A stretch of DNA of 64,000 nucleotides from Myroides odoratus (GCF_001549985.1 NZ_LROZ01000016.1:24086-88085), one strand, 5' to 3'. Shown: positions 16,664-25,621, numbered from the stretch's first letter. A program made the numbers and translations. Notes: generated by a model not told the origin, from the sequence alone.

Positions 16664-17212
16664 ATGAAAAAACAACACGTAGTCGCGCTGCTCTTCTTGA
16701 TGCTATCAACGTCATTATTTGCGCAAAAAACATTTACTTTATCAAGTAAGGATTTAGGTGGACAAGGAACGAAACGAATGGAATTTAATGGATTTGGTTG
16801 TGCTGGACTGAATCAATCTCCTCAATTGTCTTGGGAAAATGCACCTGAAGGAACGCAGAGTTTTGCAATTACAATGTATGACCCCGATGCACCAACAGGG
16901 AGTGGATTTTGGCATTGGGTAGTATTTGATATTCCTTCAAATGTCAATGAATTAGTTGCAAATGCTGGAGATAGTAGCTTGGATTTAGCCCCAAAAGGTG
17001 CGATTCAAAGTAAGACTGATTATGGAATAAAGGGATTTGGAGGACCTTGTCCGCCAGAAGGACACGGATATCACCAGTATATCATCACTATTTATGCCTT
17101 AAAAACGAAAACATTAGGATTAGATTCGAATGTGCATCCCGCTTTGGTCGGCTTTAATCTTTGGAATCAAACCTTAGCAAAAGCGAGTATCGTTGCTTAT
17201 TATAAACGATAA
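16664..17212 (+). CDS. YbhB/YbcL-type PEBP protein, secreted
   Basis: The 182-residue protein starts with a signal peptide ending SLFAQ, followed by a phosphatidylethanolamine-binding (Raf kinase inhibitor-like) domain. The ligand-pocket motifs DPDAPTGSGFWHWVVFDIP and GFGGPCPPEGHGYHQY are present. Bacterial members have no settled function. It follows the AraC gene and ends before a long terminator hairpin. Confidence 0.9.
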   Translation: MKKQHVVALLFLMLSTSLFAQKTFTLSSKDLGGQGTKRMEFNGFGCAGLNQSPQLSWENAPEGTQSFAITMYDPDAPTGSGFWHWVVFDIPSNVNELVANAGDSSLDLAPKGAIQSKTDYGIKGFGGPCPPEGHGYHQYIITIYALKTKTLGLDSNVHPALVGFNLWNQTLAKASIVAYYKR

Positions 17213-17226
17213 AAAACGGAGTGAAT

Positions 17227-17274
17227 TACATACAAAAAAAGTCTTCGATTTTACGAAGACTTTTTTTGTATGTA
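17227..17274. terminator. Long perfect bidirectional terminator
   Basis: A 21-bp perfect stem (17227-17247 with 17254-17274) with a 6-nt loop and internal A and T runs. It separates the convergent PEBP and HxlR genes and can stop both. Confidence 0.85.
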
Positions 17275-17283
17275 GCTTTTTCA

Positions 17284-17661
17284 TTACTCTAATATTGAAC
17301 ATTGAATCTCTTCATTTGGTGTATAAGTAATGTTGTCTTTCGATGCACCTGTTGCTTTTCCCCATTGTGCAATGGCAGTGAGCAACGGAATTAGGGTTTG
17401 CCCAAAATCGGTTAATGCATATTCCACTTTTAAAGGTGGTTTACTTGTATAGACGGTTCGGTTAATCAAACCGTGTTCTTCTAATTCCTTGAGTTGCAAG
17501 CTTAATGTGCGTTCCGTTATCATCGGAATTGCCTTTCTCAATTCGCTATATCGTTTTTTTTCTATTAAATGAATAAGAATGACGGCTTTCCATTTTCCGC
17601 CTATATATCTCATTGTCAAACTTGTACTGCATGGAAATTCTTGGTTGTCTATTGTATACAT
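17284..17661 (-). CDS. HxlR-family transcriptional regulator
   Basis: The 125-residue winged-helix protein has the family core: MRYIGGKWKAVILIHL, the recognition part RYSELRKAIPMITERTLSLQLKELEE and the wing VEYALTDFG. A Cys near the N terminus (PCSTS) could serve as a redox or electrophile sensor, as in other HxlR proteins such as YodB. It is divergent from a nitroreductase gene with a shared 95-bp control region, a classic arrangement for regulation by the HxlR protein. Confidence 0.92.
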   Translation of the reverse strand: MYTIDNQEFPCSTSLTMRYIGGKWKAVILIHLIEKKRYSELRKAIPMITERTLSLQLKELEEHGLINRTVYTSKPPLKVEYALTDFGQTLIPLLTAIAQWGKATGASKDNITYTPNEEIQCSILE

Positions 17662-17686
17662 CTGTTACTATCCTTTATGACCGTTC

Positions 17687-17717
17687 TTGCAAAGGTAAAT
17701 TACTATACTTAAGTTTG
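17687..17717 (+). promoter_or_regulatory. Promoter of the nitroreductase gene
   Basis: TTG (17687-17689), a 20-nt spacer and TAAGTTTG (17710-17717). The -7 box begins at the last base of the left arm of the inverted repeat, so a bound regulator would block it. Confidence 0.65.
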
Positions 17718-17720
17718 CAA
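17690..17720 (-). promoter_or_regulatory. Promoter of the HxlR gene
   Basis: On the minus strand TTG (17718-17720), a 20-nt spacer and TACCTTTG (17690-17697). It overlaps the opposite promoter almost completely. Confidence 0.65.
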
Positions 17721-17737
17721 CTATAAAAAGTATAGTA
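17701..17737. promoter_or_regulatory. Candidate HxlR operator (10-bp inverted repeat)
   Basis: TACTATACTT (17701-17710) and AAGTATAGTA (17728-17737) form a perfect inverted repeat with a 17-nt spacer, set over both divergent promoters. Confidence 0.6.
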
Positions 17738-17756
17738 GTAATAAAATAAGTAAAAA

Positions 17757-18368
17757 ATGATGAGTACGAATTTCTTAGATTTAGCGAAACGCAGGTATGC
17801 AACTAAAAAATACGACGCGACCAAAAAGATTTCGGCAGCACAAATTGAAGAATTAAAAGCAATCATTCGCTTAAGTCCTTCGTCTATCAATAGTCAACCG
17901 TGGAAGTTTACGTTTGTAACCAATGAAAAAGTAAAAGCGGAATTAGCTGCACAGTCCTATATGAATGAGAATTCAATTAATGAGGTTGGATTAGTCGTAG
18001 TATTTAGCGTAATGGAAGATATTGAGCACTTTGAGGCGCGCAATATTTCGATTTTACCAGAAGGATGGATTAAAGGTTTTTATGAACCTTTAGTGCGTGC
18101 TCGTGGAGAGCAAGCAACAAAATCGTGGATGGAAAATCAAGTATACCTGTCTTTAGGATACTTTTTATCCGCTTGTATAAGTTTAGGTCTGGATGCAACA
18201 CCAATGGAAGGAATCGATCGTCAAGCTTATAAAACGATACTAGGGCAAGAAGGATATGCGCCTTTATTTGCTGTTACAGTAGGCTATGCTGATGATACAG
18301 ATATGGCACATCCATCAGTATCCCCTAAAACTCGTTTTGAATTAGAGGACATTATAACATCAATTTAG
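17757..18368 (+). CDS. NAD(P)H-dependent nitroreductase
   Basis: The 203-residue flavoprotein of the NfsB-like nitroreductase family reduces quinones or nitro compounds with FMN. The FMN-binding start RRYATKKYD, the SPSSINSQPWKF motif and the glycine-rich C-terminal GYADDTD region are seen. There are two adjacent Met codons; either could be the start. It is divergent from the HxlR regulator, which points to induction by electrophiles or quinones. Confidence 0.92.
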   Translation: MMSTNFLDLAKRRYATKKYDATKKISAAQIEELKAIIRLSPSSINSQPWKFTFVTNEKVKAELAAQSYMNENSINEVGLVVVFSVMEDIEHFEARNISILPEGWIKGFYEPLVRARGEQATKSWMENQVYLSLGYFLSACISLGLDATPMEGIDRQAYKTILGQEGYAPLFAVTVGYADDTDMAHPSVSPKTRFELEDIITSI

Positions 18369-18475
18369 TGGTTTAGTGAACAGTTTATAGTTTGCTGTAA
18401 ACTGTTCACCGTAAACTGTAAACTGTCAACTGTTCACTGTTCACCATAAACTGTAAACCGTAAACTGTCAACCAT
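18369..18475. repeat. Low-complexity AACTGT repeat tract
   Basis: This gap is built from variants of GTAAACTGT and TCAACTGTTCAC in both orientations. It includes a perfect 12-bp inverted repeat (18376-18387 with 18398-18409). It may act as a terminator-like structure between the convergent genes, but no T tract follows. Confidence 0.6.
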
Positions 18476-19030
18476 CTACCATGCTCGTTTGTCGGTAGTT
18501 ATTGGTTTTGTAAGATCAAACACCACGTTAAAACTGGTTTTAGAACCGGCGCGTTGCAAGTTATAGCTGTATTCTTTTTCGTCAATGGTCACCCACCAAA
18601 GGTTGGAAGCAGCAGCAGGGATAGCTAATGCCGTTTCTTGATCGGCAGGGAAGTATTGGATATGTTCATTTCCTGTATTTGTTGTTGTTCCGCCATACAT
18701 GGTGACCTCATCTGGTTTTCCATTGCGTTGACGGTGGTCGTGTTTCAATTCAATTCGGTCGCCTTTTGAGGTAAATACCCAGGTGCGAGATAGGTCATCT
18801 CCTACAAAAAAAGCAATCTTAACTTCTCTTTGATCACAAGCCGAAACGTACATAATTAATTCTTTGTTGTCAAAATCAGCAGGAACAGGTGTGGATACAA
18901 GACTACCTTTATAGGCTTTACCACAATGTTGTGCGAGGTTGTGTATAAATTGTGCTGAAGGATTTGACGTTTGGGCTTTTCCGCATAATACACCGCTGAT
19001 ACAGAACAGCAGGACAAGTAAATTTTTCAT
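18476..19030 (-). CDS. Secreted protein of unknown function
   Basis: The 184-residue product has a signal peptide ending GKAQ and a mature part rich in beta-strand-like segments with two Cys residues (AQHCGKAY and VSACDQRE) that could form a disulfide. I do not recognise a family. It is monocistronic, flanked on its 3' side by the AACTGT repeat tract. Confidence 0.75.
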   Translation of the reverse strand: MKNLLVLLFCISGVLCGKAQTSNPSAQFIHNLAQHCGKAYKGSLVSTPVPADFDNKELIMYVSACDQREVKIAFFVGDDLSRTWVFTSKGDRIELKHDHRQRNGKPDEVTMYGGTTTNTGNEHIQYFPADQETALAIPAAASNLWWVTIDEKEYSYNLQRAGSKTSFNVVFDLTKPITTDKRAW

Positions 19031-19170
19031 ACTAGATTGAATTTATAAAAGATTAAAGATAGGGGTATAAATTGGGGTTTGCTAATTTTTAGGATGAGTG
19101 GCGATGGAGCTTTATTGCTATATTCGTATTTAATCCGATGAAAGACGAATAGTCATTGAATTAAAAATCT

Positions 19171-19178
19171 TATTTTTG
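19171..19178 (+). promoter_or_regulatory. Candidate -7 box for the alpha/beta hydrolase gene
   Basis: TATTTTTG matches TAnnTTTG 17 nt before the start codon. The nearest TTG is only 12 nt upstream, so the -33 element is poor. Confidence 0.35.
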
Positions 19179-19195
19179 AGGAAAGCTAAAAAACA

Positions 19196-19981
19196 ATGTA
19201 TAAACTGACGGAACAACTAGTTCACGTAGATGGACAGCAAATTTTTGTACATCTGTATACTCCTGAATACCCCAAAACTGATACGACCTTAGTTTTGTTA
19301 CACGATTCACTAGGAAGCGTGGAATTGTGGCGCGATTGGCCTAGTTTATTGGCGACTCAATTGCAATGCAATGTTATGGTCTATGATCGCATAGGGTATG
19401 GAAAATCACAACCGATGGAGACTTCCTTTCGAGCCACCGATTATTTAGCACAAGAAGGAGCTTTTTTAGAGCGTTTACGCCTTGTTTTAAAACTAGGAAA
19501 ACTTGCGGTATTTGGGCATAGTGATGGGGCTTCTATTGCCTTGTGGTATGGGATTTTGTATCCCGAACATACCGCTGCTATGGTGATTGAAGCAGGTCAT
19601 GTTTTTGTAGAGGAAGTAACGATTAAAGGAGTCGCTGATGCAAAAAAAGCATATGAAGAGACTGATTTGCGCTACCGTTTAGCAAAATACCATGGAGAGC
19701 GTGTAGAAAAGTTGTGTTACGCTTGGTTTGATATCTGGTTGAATCCAGATTATCGCAATTGGACAATGGTGCCTGAATTGCCTCGTATTACATCCCCTTT
19801 GTTATTCTTACAAGGAGATTTGGATGAATATGGAACCTTACAACAAGTAGAAGACACAGTGACACAGGTTAGTGGTATTGCAGAAAAATACATTTTTGAA
19901 GGAGTAGGGCATATCCCCCATAAAGAACAAAAGGAGAAAACCTTAACTTTGATTATCTCCTTTTTAACTCGTTACTTATAG
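19196..19981 (+). CDS. Alpha/beta hydrolase
   Basis: This 261-residue cytoplasmic protein has the alpha/beta hydrolase fold. The nucleophile Ser109 sits in FGHSDGAS, the acid is probably the Asp in LQGDLDEYG, and the His is in GVGHIPHKEQ. The oxyanion region LLHDSLGS is present. Substrate cannot be read from the sequence. Its 3' end overlaps the convergent small gene by 6 bp. Confidence 0.88.
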   Translation: MYKLTEQLVHVDGQQIFVHLYTPEYPKTDTTLVLLHDSLGSVELWRDWPSLLATQLQCNVMVYDRIGYGKSQPMETSFRATDYLAQEGAFLERLRLVLKLGKLAVFGHSDGASIALWYGILYPEHTAAMVIEAGHVFVEEVTIKGVADAKKAYEETDLRYRLAKYHGERVEKLCYAWFDIWLNPDYRNWTMVPELPRITSPLLFLQGDLDEYGTLQQVEDTVTQVSGIAEKYIFEGVGHIPHKEQKEKTLTLIISFLTRYL

Positions 19982-20179
19982 TTTGAGTAAGTGTTCAATT
20001 TTATCTAAAAATAGTTGTTCTATTCGAGGGTCTTTCGCTTGTAAATAGGAAGACTTTAAACTGTTTAGGTATTGATCTAAATTGGTAATAACACTCCCTT
20101 GGGCCAGTTCAAAAGGCACTTGAAGATTCTTGGCTTTAATTGTTTCTAGGGCAGTTTTGATATATGTTTCTTTATCCAT
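19976..20179 (-). CDS. Small hypothetical protein
   Basis: The 67-residue product is predicted to be helical and charged, beginning MDKETYIKTALETI and ending DKIEHLLKL. It has no signal peptide or membrane segment and I do not recognise it. Normal amino acid make-up and a fit in the gap between genes support it as real. It converges with the hydrolase gene. Confidence 0.6.
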   Translation of the reverse strand: MDKETYIKTALETIKAKNLQVPFELAQGSVITNLDQYLNSLKSSYLQAKDPRIEQLFLDKIEHLLKL

Positions 20180-20195
20180 TTTAAAGGGGTATAGG

Positions 20196-20282
20196 TGATG
20201 GGTTAAGGGTTAAGGGTTAAGGGGATGAGTTATGATACTGCTCACTCATAATCCATAACTCATACCCCCATAACTCATAACA
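20196..20282. repeat. Short low-complexity repeats (GGGTTAA and ATAACTCATA)
   Basis: The gap between the small gene and the lytic transglycosylase holds about four GGGTTAA-like units followed by three ATAACTCATA-like units. The function is unknown. Confidence 0.5.
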
Positions 20283-20295
20283 ATTGTGAAATTAT

Positions 20296-21192
20296 TTATC
20301 TCGGCAATTCAATTGTATACGTTTTGCCTTTTGTTTTTACATTGGTATTCACCAACCATGGGTTATATAACTTCAACAGTTTATAGTTAGAACCTTGTTC
20401 TATCGCAAACATAGGTAGGTCTTCAATATCTTTATCTAACGTAATTGTACGCATTGGAATAGGTGGATATTTCTCTGATTTAGGAATGTCATATCCGTAT
20501 TTTTGTGGATTTGTCATGATTTCTTTCATAGCAAGGATACGAAATACATAGCGCGAAGTTTCTTGATTCAGGAATAAATCATAGTAGTTGTCTACGTATT
20601 GTGAATTCATTGCTTTAGTCATACCTGCCATTCCGCGGTTGTATGCAGCAGCTACCATGGTCCAAGAGCCAAAGCGAGCTTTTGCATCTTTAAAGTATTT
20701 ACATGCTGCTTCAGTCGCTTTCTCTAAGTGATAGCGCTCATCAATATACTCGTCAACAACTAAGTTGTATTCTCCTGCTGTTCCTTTCATAAATTGCCAA
20801 AATCCAGAAGCTCCTGCAGAGGAAACAACATTGGATAAGGTACTTTCAATGACACAAAGGTATTTAAAGTCATCGGGGATATTGTTCTTTTTTAAAATGG
20901 GTTCTATAATAGGGAAATAACGTTCCGCTCTTTTGATGACTAAGGTGGTAGATGAGTGCAGGTTCGCGTTGATAATCATCTCACGATCAAAACGCTCTTT
21001 GACATCAATTACATCCAAAGGAGCCTTTTCTCCTGCAAAATTTGCAGTTAAAGGAAGAGGAACATGATGATCCGTTGGGTTTTTTACTTCTTCTACTGGA
21101 TCAGCAGTTGCATGCGCTGAGGCAAAAATAAAAGTAGATGCTACACCCACAACTGCCGCTGTGTAAAGCACATTTTTAAGATTCTTTTTCAT
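20296..21192 (-). CDS. Lytic murein transglycosylase (SLT/MltD-like)
   Basis: The 298-residue exported protein has an N-terminal signal/anchor, then an SLT domain. The catalytic Glu116 is in YLCVIESTLSN, followed by SSAGASGFWQFM and AAAYNRG, the classic lytic transglycosylase motifs. The enzyme cleaves glycan strands of peptidoglycan to give anhydromuropeptides. The C-terminal stretch LLKLYNPWL resembles part of a LysM-like wall-binding unit. It lies 2 bp after the alpha/beta hydrolase gene and is co-transcribed with it. Confidence 0.92.
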   Translation of the reverse strand: MKKNLKNVLYTAAVVGVASTFIFASAHATADPVEEVKNPTDHHVPLPLTANFAGEKAPLDVIDVKERFDREMIINANLHSSTTLVIKRAERYFPIIEPILKKNNIPDDFKYLCVIESTLSNVVSSAGASGFWQFMKGTAGEYNLVVDEYIDERYHLEKATEAACKYFKDAKARFGSWTMVAAAYNRGMAGMTKAMNSQYVDNYYDLFLNQETSRYVFRILAMKEIMTNPQKYGYDIPKSEKYPPIPMRTITLDKDIEDLPMFAIEQGSNYKLLKLYNPWLVNTNVKTKGKTYTIELPR

Positions 21193-21194
21193 CG

Positions 21195-21851
21195 TTATTT
21201 CAGTATAATTTTTTCTAGATGTTGATTAAACCATTTATATTTTACAATAATCATGGCATGTGTTCCGCCTTGAACTTCAATTGCATTTCGTATGTTTTTG
21301 AACGGAAATATTTCGTCTCTCGTTCCGTGAATATGAATCACATGTTCTAATTCTTCTGTTTGATTCCAAGTCAGAACGGTTTGAATACACCAATTCAGAT
21401 AATGAGGATCTCGAACAGATAAATAGCGATTGTACATAGTCACGCGTTTTTTTTGTTTGTCATTGCCATAGCGCTCTATCATTCGGAGTAGAAACTCAAT
21501 TCCATGTGTTGGGATGAGTTTATATAACCGGGTATATTTCGCCCACTTAAAACGCCTTGGAAATTCTTTGTTTGTGCGTACGCTTGAGATAATGATCACT
21601 TTTTGAACGTCGATGAGCTTCATTAGTTCTTGAGCAATAATCCCTCCAAATGAAACGCCAACCAAGATAGGGTTATTATGTTGAATAAGGGGAATGTATT
21701 TTTGGGTATAAGCAAGTAAGCTTTCTTTTTTTTCGCAAGGTAACCATTCTAAAAAATGCAATTCAAAACGTGTAGTATCCCATTTCAATCTTTCAAATAT
21801 GAGTGAAGTTGATGACATTCCAGGAAAGAAATAAATTGGTATTTTGTTCAT
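21195..21851 (-). CDS. Alpha/beta hydrolase (upstream of lytic transglycosylase)
   Basis: The frame is open further upstream, but that part reads as AT-rich non-coding sequence, and the methionine at 21851 gives a natural start MNKIPIYFFPGMSS. The resulting 218-residue protein has the nucleophile Ser67 in GVSFGG, an Asp in GTRDEIFP and a His in GGTHAM. Substrate unknown. It is the first gene of a two-gene unit with the lytic transglycosylase, divergent from the small GNAT gene. Confidence 0.82.
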   Translation of the reverse strand: MNKIPIYFFPGMSSTSLIFERLKWDTTRFELHFLEWLPCEKKESLLAYTQKYIPLIQHNNPILVGVSFGGIIAQELMKLIDVQKVIIISSVRTNKEFPRRFKWAKYTRLYKLIPTHGIEFLLRMIERYGNDKQKKRVTMYNRYLSVRDPHYLNWCIQTVLTWNQTEELEHVIHIHGTRDEIFPFKNIRNAIEVQGGTHAMIIVKYKWFNQHLEKIILK

Positions 21852-21970
21852 TTTAAATAAATTAACATAGTTAATAGGGGTGGTCTGGAAAAAAATGACG
21901 AACTTTGATAAATATAGGAATAAAACTTTTTGTTTACATCCTATATAAACGCTAAAAATTTCTTGCGATA

Positions 21971-21978
21971 TAATTTTG
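21971..21978 (+). promoter_or_regulatory. Candidate -7 box upstream of the GNAT gene
   Basis: TAATTTTG matches TAnnTTTG but lies about 90 nt before the start and lacks a clear -33 element. Confidence 0.25.
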
Positions 21979-22070
21979 TTATGGAAAGATGACTCGGGTG
22001 AGTCCTTTATTCTTTTTATGCTATGAAAAAGAACATTTTGCCTAACATGAAAATATAAAATTTTAGTATA

Positions 22071-22352
22071 ATGGAAATTAAAGACAATGAATTGCTTCGT
22101 CAGTTTGAGCTCGAAACCGATCAAGGTTTGCTTAGCGTGGAGTATTCACTTCAAGAAAGAAAAATCTTTCTTACCAAATTAAAAGGATTTGAGGAAGGTG
22201 TTCAAGCACAATCCATCGATTTCTTAAAAGGAGTACTTGATATCGTTAGAGAAAAAAGATTGAGAGTCGTTCCTACACATCCAAAAATTGTTTCTTTCTT
22301 TAGGAAAAATCCGATGTATAAAGAAATGCTTCCTCCAGGGATAAGAATTTAA
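22071..22352 (+). CDS. Small GNAT-fold N-acetyltransferase-like protein
   Basis: The 93-residue product matches the compact YjdJ/NATD1-type acetyltransferase pattern. The end of the domain, VVPTHPKIVSFFRKNPMYK, fits the family's VPxCPxVxxYxxxHPEY motif, with His in place of the usual Cys. The substrate of this family is not known. It has its own terminator. Confidence 0.75.
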   Translation: MEIKDNELLRQFELETDQGLLSVEYSLQERKIFLTKLKGFEEGVQAQSIDFLKGVLDIVREKRLRVVPTHPKIVSFFRKNPMYKEMLPPGIRI

Positions 22353-22413
22353 TCCTGTGAGATTTAAAAACCACTTATAACACACACAACATACCCCTAA
22401 TGGGTGAAAAAAA

Positions 22414-22452
22414 CAAAACCTGTTTGAACTTCAATTCAAACAGGTTTTTTTA
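22414..22452 (+). terminator. Terminator after the GNAT gene
   Basis: A 12-bp stem AACCTGTTTGAA / TTCAAACAGGTT with a 6-nt loop is followed by a T run. Confidence 0.85.
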
Positions 22453-22610
22453 TTTAACCCAAATTCAGCAATAGACGGATGAACGAGAGTGAATTATACA
22501 AAATAGCGCTGAACTTATAAAAAAAGCATACTATAGTATGGTTTTAGAAGAAGTGAATGAGATATAAAGTAGAATTAACTCGTAGTATTCGGCTAATGCG
22601 GAATTTGGGT

Positions 22611-23930
22611 TTAATCTAGAAAATCAAATCGAACGATACCGTCCTCATCAATTTTAGTCAATTTAATTGGGTGTAAAGTATTCACTAAAGCAGGATCCCA
22701 AGGTGTTTTTACTTTGACATAGTTTTCTGTAAAACCATGGATGTATCCTTCCTTGTTTTCACTTTCAAATAAGACCGTTTTTTCTAGACCCAGTTGAGAT
22801 TCATAAAAAGCTCTGCGTTTCTTTACGGATAAACCACGTAACATTTTGCTTCTTTTGTTTCTCACCTCCATGGGTACTACTCCCTCCATTTCAATCGCTT
22901 CGGTATTGTCGCGTTCGGAATAGGTGAATACATGCAGATAGGAAATGTCTAAATTGCTCAAGAAATTGTAGGTATCCAAGAACTTTTCGTCTGTTTCACC
23001 AGGAAAACCAACAATCACATCCACACCAATACAACAATCTGGCATTACCGTGCGAATCTTATCTACACGTTCAACGTATAGTTCGCGCATATAACGGCGT
23101 TTCATTTTTTTCAAAATGTCATTGCTTCCCGATTGTAGCGGAATGTGAAAGTGTGGAACGAAAGTTCTACTTTTAGAAACAAACTCAATTGTTTCATTTT
23201 TCAACAAGTTAGGCTCGATAGAAGAGATGCGCAAACGCTCAATTCCCTCTACTTGATCCAAGGCTTGTACAAGCTCTAAAAAGGTATGTTCATGCTTTTT
23301 ATTGCCAAATTCTCCTTTTCCGTAGTCTCCAATATTCACCCCTGTCAAGACAATTTCCTTGATGTCTTGAGCAGAAATCTCTGCCGCATTTTTCAATACA
23401 TTTTCCATGGTATCACTACGAGAAATTCCTCGAGCTAATGGAATTGTACAGTACGTACATTTATAATCACAACCATCCTGTACCTTCAAGAACGCTCTTG
23501 TTCGATCACCGATGGAGTAGGATCCTACGTAAAAATCGGCTTCAGAAATTTCACACGAATGCACTTGTCCCATTTCATTCTTAGAGAGGTCATTGATATA
23601 ATCCGTTAATTTGAATTTTTCAGTTGCTCCTAAAACTAAATCAACTCCATCTACATTGGCTAATTCAGCAGGTTTTAACTGCGCATAACAACCTACAGCG
23701 GCAATAAAAGCCTTGTCGTTTTTCTTTTGCGCCTTTTTTACTATTTGTTTGAATTGTTTATCTGCATTTTCGGTTACAGAACATGTATTAATTACATAAA
23801 TGTCTGCCACATCCTCAAATTCAACACGATCAAAACCTTCATCTACGAAACTTCTTGCTATTGTTGAGGTTTCAGAAAAGTTTAGCTTACATCCTAGGGT
23901 GTAAAAAGCTACTTTTTTTCTATTTTCCAT
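22611..23930 (-). CDS. mtaB: tRNA t6A37 methylthiotransferase MtaB
   Basis: MtaB adds a methylthio group to t6A at position 37 of tRNAs decoding ANN codons. The first Fe-S cluster ligands are in TLGCKLNFSE, NTCSVT and GCYAQ; the radical SAM CxxxCxxC is in CDYKCTYC. A TRAM-like C-terminal part follows. The wording TLGCKLNFSE and the lack of MiaB-specific segments favour MtaB over MiaB or RimO. A second Met lies two codons upstream (23936); I chose MENRKK. It is divergent from the peptide-binding lipoprotein gene. Confidence 0.92.
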   Translation of the reverse strand: MENRKKVAFYTLGCKLNFSETSTIARSFVDEGFDRVEFEDVADIYVINTCSVTENADKQFKQIVKKAQKKNDKAFIAAVGCYAQLKPAELANVDGVDLVLGATEKFKLTDYINDLSKNEMGQVHSCEISEADFYVGSYSIGDRTRAFLKVQDGCDYKCTYCTIPLARGISRSDTMENVLKNAAEISAQDIKEIVLTGVNIGDYGKGEFGNKKHEHTFLELVQALDQVEGIERLRISSIEPNLLKNETIEFVSKSRTFVPHFHIPLQSGSNDILKKMKRRYMRELYVERVDKIRTVMPDCCIGVDVIVGFPGETDEKFLDTYNFLSNLDISYLHVFTYSERDNTEAIEMEGVVPMEVRNKRSKMLRGLSVKKRRAFYESQLGLEKTVLFESENKEGYIHGFTENYVKVKTPWDPALVNTLHPIKLTKIDEDGIVRFDFLD

Positions 23931-24019
23931 AATCATTCTTTACTATGAGTAGTAACTTTGAAGTATATTTACTCTTTGTTGTCACAAAGCTTGCAAATTT
24001 ACGTACAAAATTCGGTTTG

Positions 24020-25621
24020 ATGAAATCAATAATTTATTATATATCAATTCTTTGTGTTGTCTTCACTGTTTATTCTTGTCAAAATAAAAGAGATGAAAAT
24101 GAGAGAGGAGCAGTATTTCGATACAATGAAAGTTCAAATATTCAAACACTTGATCCAGCTTTTGCACGAAGTATGGCAATCATTTGGCCGTGTAATCAAT
24201 TGTTTAATGGATTGGTTCAGCTGGATGATCAGTTGCATGTTGTGGGAGATATTGCCCAATCATGGAAGGCTTCTCCAGATGGATTAACCTATGATTTTAC
24301 GTTGCGCAAAGAGGTGTATTTTCATCCGCATCCTGCTTTTGGAAATGCACAAACGCGAGCAGTAACAGCTAGTGACTTCGTTTATAGTTTAGATCGATTA
24401 ACCGATGCGAGAACAGCTTCTCCAGGTGCGTGGATTATGCAAAAAGTAAAGCATTACGAAGCATTGAATGACACGGTATTTCGATTGGAATTAAAAGAAT
24501 CTTTTCCTGCAATCTTAGGTTTGTTGTCGATGCGTTATGCTTCAGTCGTACCTCGAGAAGTAGTTGAAGATCCACAACATGATTTTAGAATACATCCCAT
24601 CGGAACTGGCCCTTTTTATTTTAAGTTTTGGGAAGAAAATGTCAAATTAGTTTTGCGTCGCAATCCCAACTATTTTGAAAAAGATGAACGAGGAGTTCAA
24701 TTGCCTTATTTGGAATCTGTTGCTATTACTTTTTTACCAGATAAACAAAGTGCCTTTTTGCAATTTATACAAGGAAAACTCGATTTTATTTCTGGTTTAG
24801 ATCCTTCTTACAAAGATGATTTAATTACGTTAGAAGGGAAGTTGCAAGAGAAGTATCAGCCCTTGGTACAAATGGAAACAGGGCCTTACCTCAACACAGA
24901 GTATTTGGGCTTCAATATGGAAGATAAGCAGAGTGCTGTCAGTGATAAGCGAATTCGCCAAGCATTGAATAGGGGATTTGACCGCGAAAAAATGATCAAA
25001 CACCTGAGAAGTGGTATGGGAACCACTGCAGTAGGAGGGATTATTCCCCAAGGATTGAAAGGCAATATTCAGATAGAAACACTTTATGATGTTACAAAGG
25101 CTAAAGCACTTGTACAAGCGTATAAAAAAGAAAACAACTTGACCAACGTGGTGATTCCATTGTCTACCAATGCGGGCTATTTAGATATTGCAGAATACTT
25201 GCAAAGAGAATGGCAAAAAATTGGGTTAACTGTTGAAATCGATGTCATGCCACCTGCAACCTTGAGACAAGGAATGGCTTCTGGAAAGATTGCCTTTTTT
25301 AGAGGGAGTTGGATTGCTGATTACCCTGATGCAGAAAATTACCTATCGTTGTTCTATAGTAAAAATAAAGCACCCAATGGTCCTAATTATACGTTTTTTG
25401 CCAATCAAACCTATGATCGTTTGTATGAACAAGCTTTCTTGGTTACGGATGAGAAAGAGCGAGAACAATTGTATGAACAAATGGATCAGTTAATTGCGGA
25501 GGAAGTTCCTGCTCTTATCCTCTTTTATGACCAAGCGGTGCGATTTAGCCGAAAGGATATCCATCAACTGAGAATCAACCCCATGAATAATTTATTCCTA
25601 AAAAGAGTTTGGAAAGAATAA
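24020..25621 (+). CDS. Peptide-type ABC transporter substrate-binding lipoprotein
   Basis: This is a family 5 extracellular solute-binding protein (OppA/DppA type) of about 533 residues. The frame opens at 23945, but the methionine at 24020 starts a clear lipoprotein signal MKSIIYYISIL...YSC. The motif NIQTLDPAFA and the lobe segment PIGTGPFYFKFW are typical. It should bind peptides or similar solutes at the cell surface or in the periplasm. No permease or ATPase gene is adjacent, so it is an orphan here. Confidence 0.9.
   Translation: MKSIIYYISILCVVFTVYSCQNKRDENERGAVFRYNESSNIQTLDPAFARSMAIIWPCNQLFNGLVQLDDQLHVVGDIAQSWKASPDGLTYDFTLRKEVYFHPHPAFGNAQTRAVTASDFVYSLDRLTDARTASPGAWIMQKVKHYEALNDTVFRLELKESFPAILGLLSMRYASVVPREVVEDPQHDFRIHPIGTGPFYFKFWEENVKLVLRRNPNYFEKDERGVQLPYLESVAITFLPDKQSAFLQFIQGKLDFISGLDPSYKDDLITLEGKLQEKYQPLVQMETGPYLNTEYLGFNMEDKQSAVSDKRIRQALNRGFDREKMIKHLRSGMGTTAVGGIIPQGLKGNIQIETLYDVTKAKALVQAYKKENNLTNVVIPLSTNAGYLDIAEYLQREWQKIGLTVEIDVMPPATLRQGMASGKIAFFRGSWIADYPDAENYLSLFYSKNKAPNGPNYTFFANQTYDRLYEQAFLVTDEKEREQLYEQMDQLIAEEVPALILFYDQAVRFSRKDIHQLRINPMNNLFLKRVWKE

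Noticed and set aside
21852..22124. N-terminal extension of the alpha/beta hydrolase (91 extra codons)
   Set aside because: The extension is AT-rich, has no domain and overlaps the start of the divergent GNAT gene; the Met at 21851 is the natural start.
23945..24019. Upstream start of the peptide-binding lipoprotein
   Set aside because: The extra 25 residues would precede a normal lipoprotein signal peptide, which must be N-terminal.
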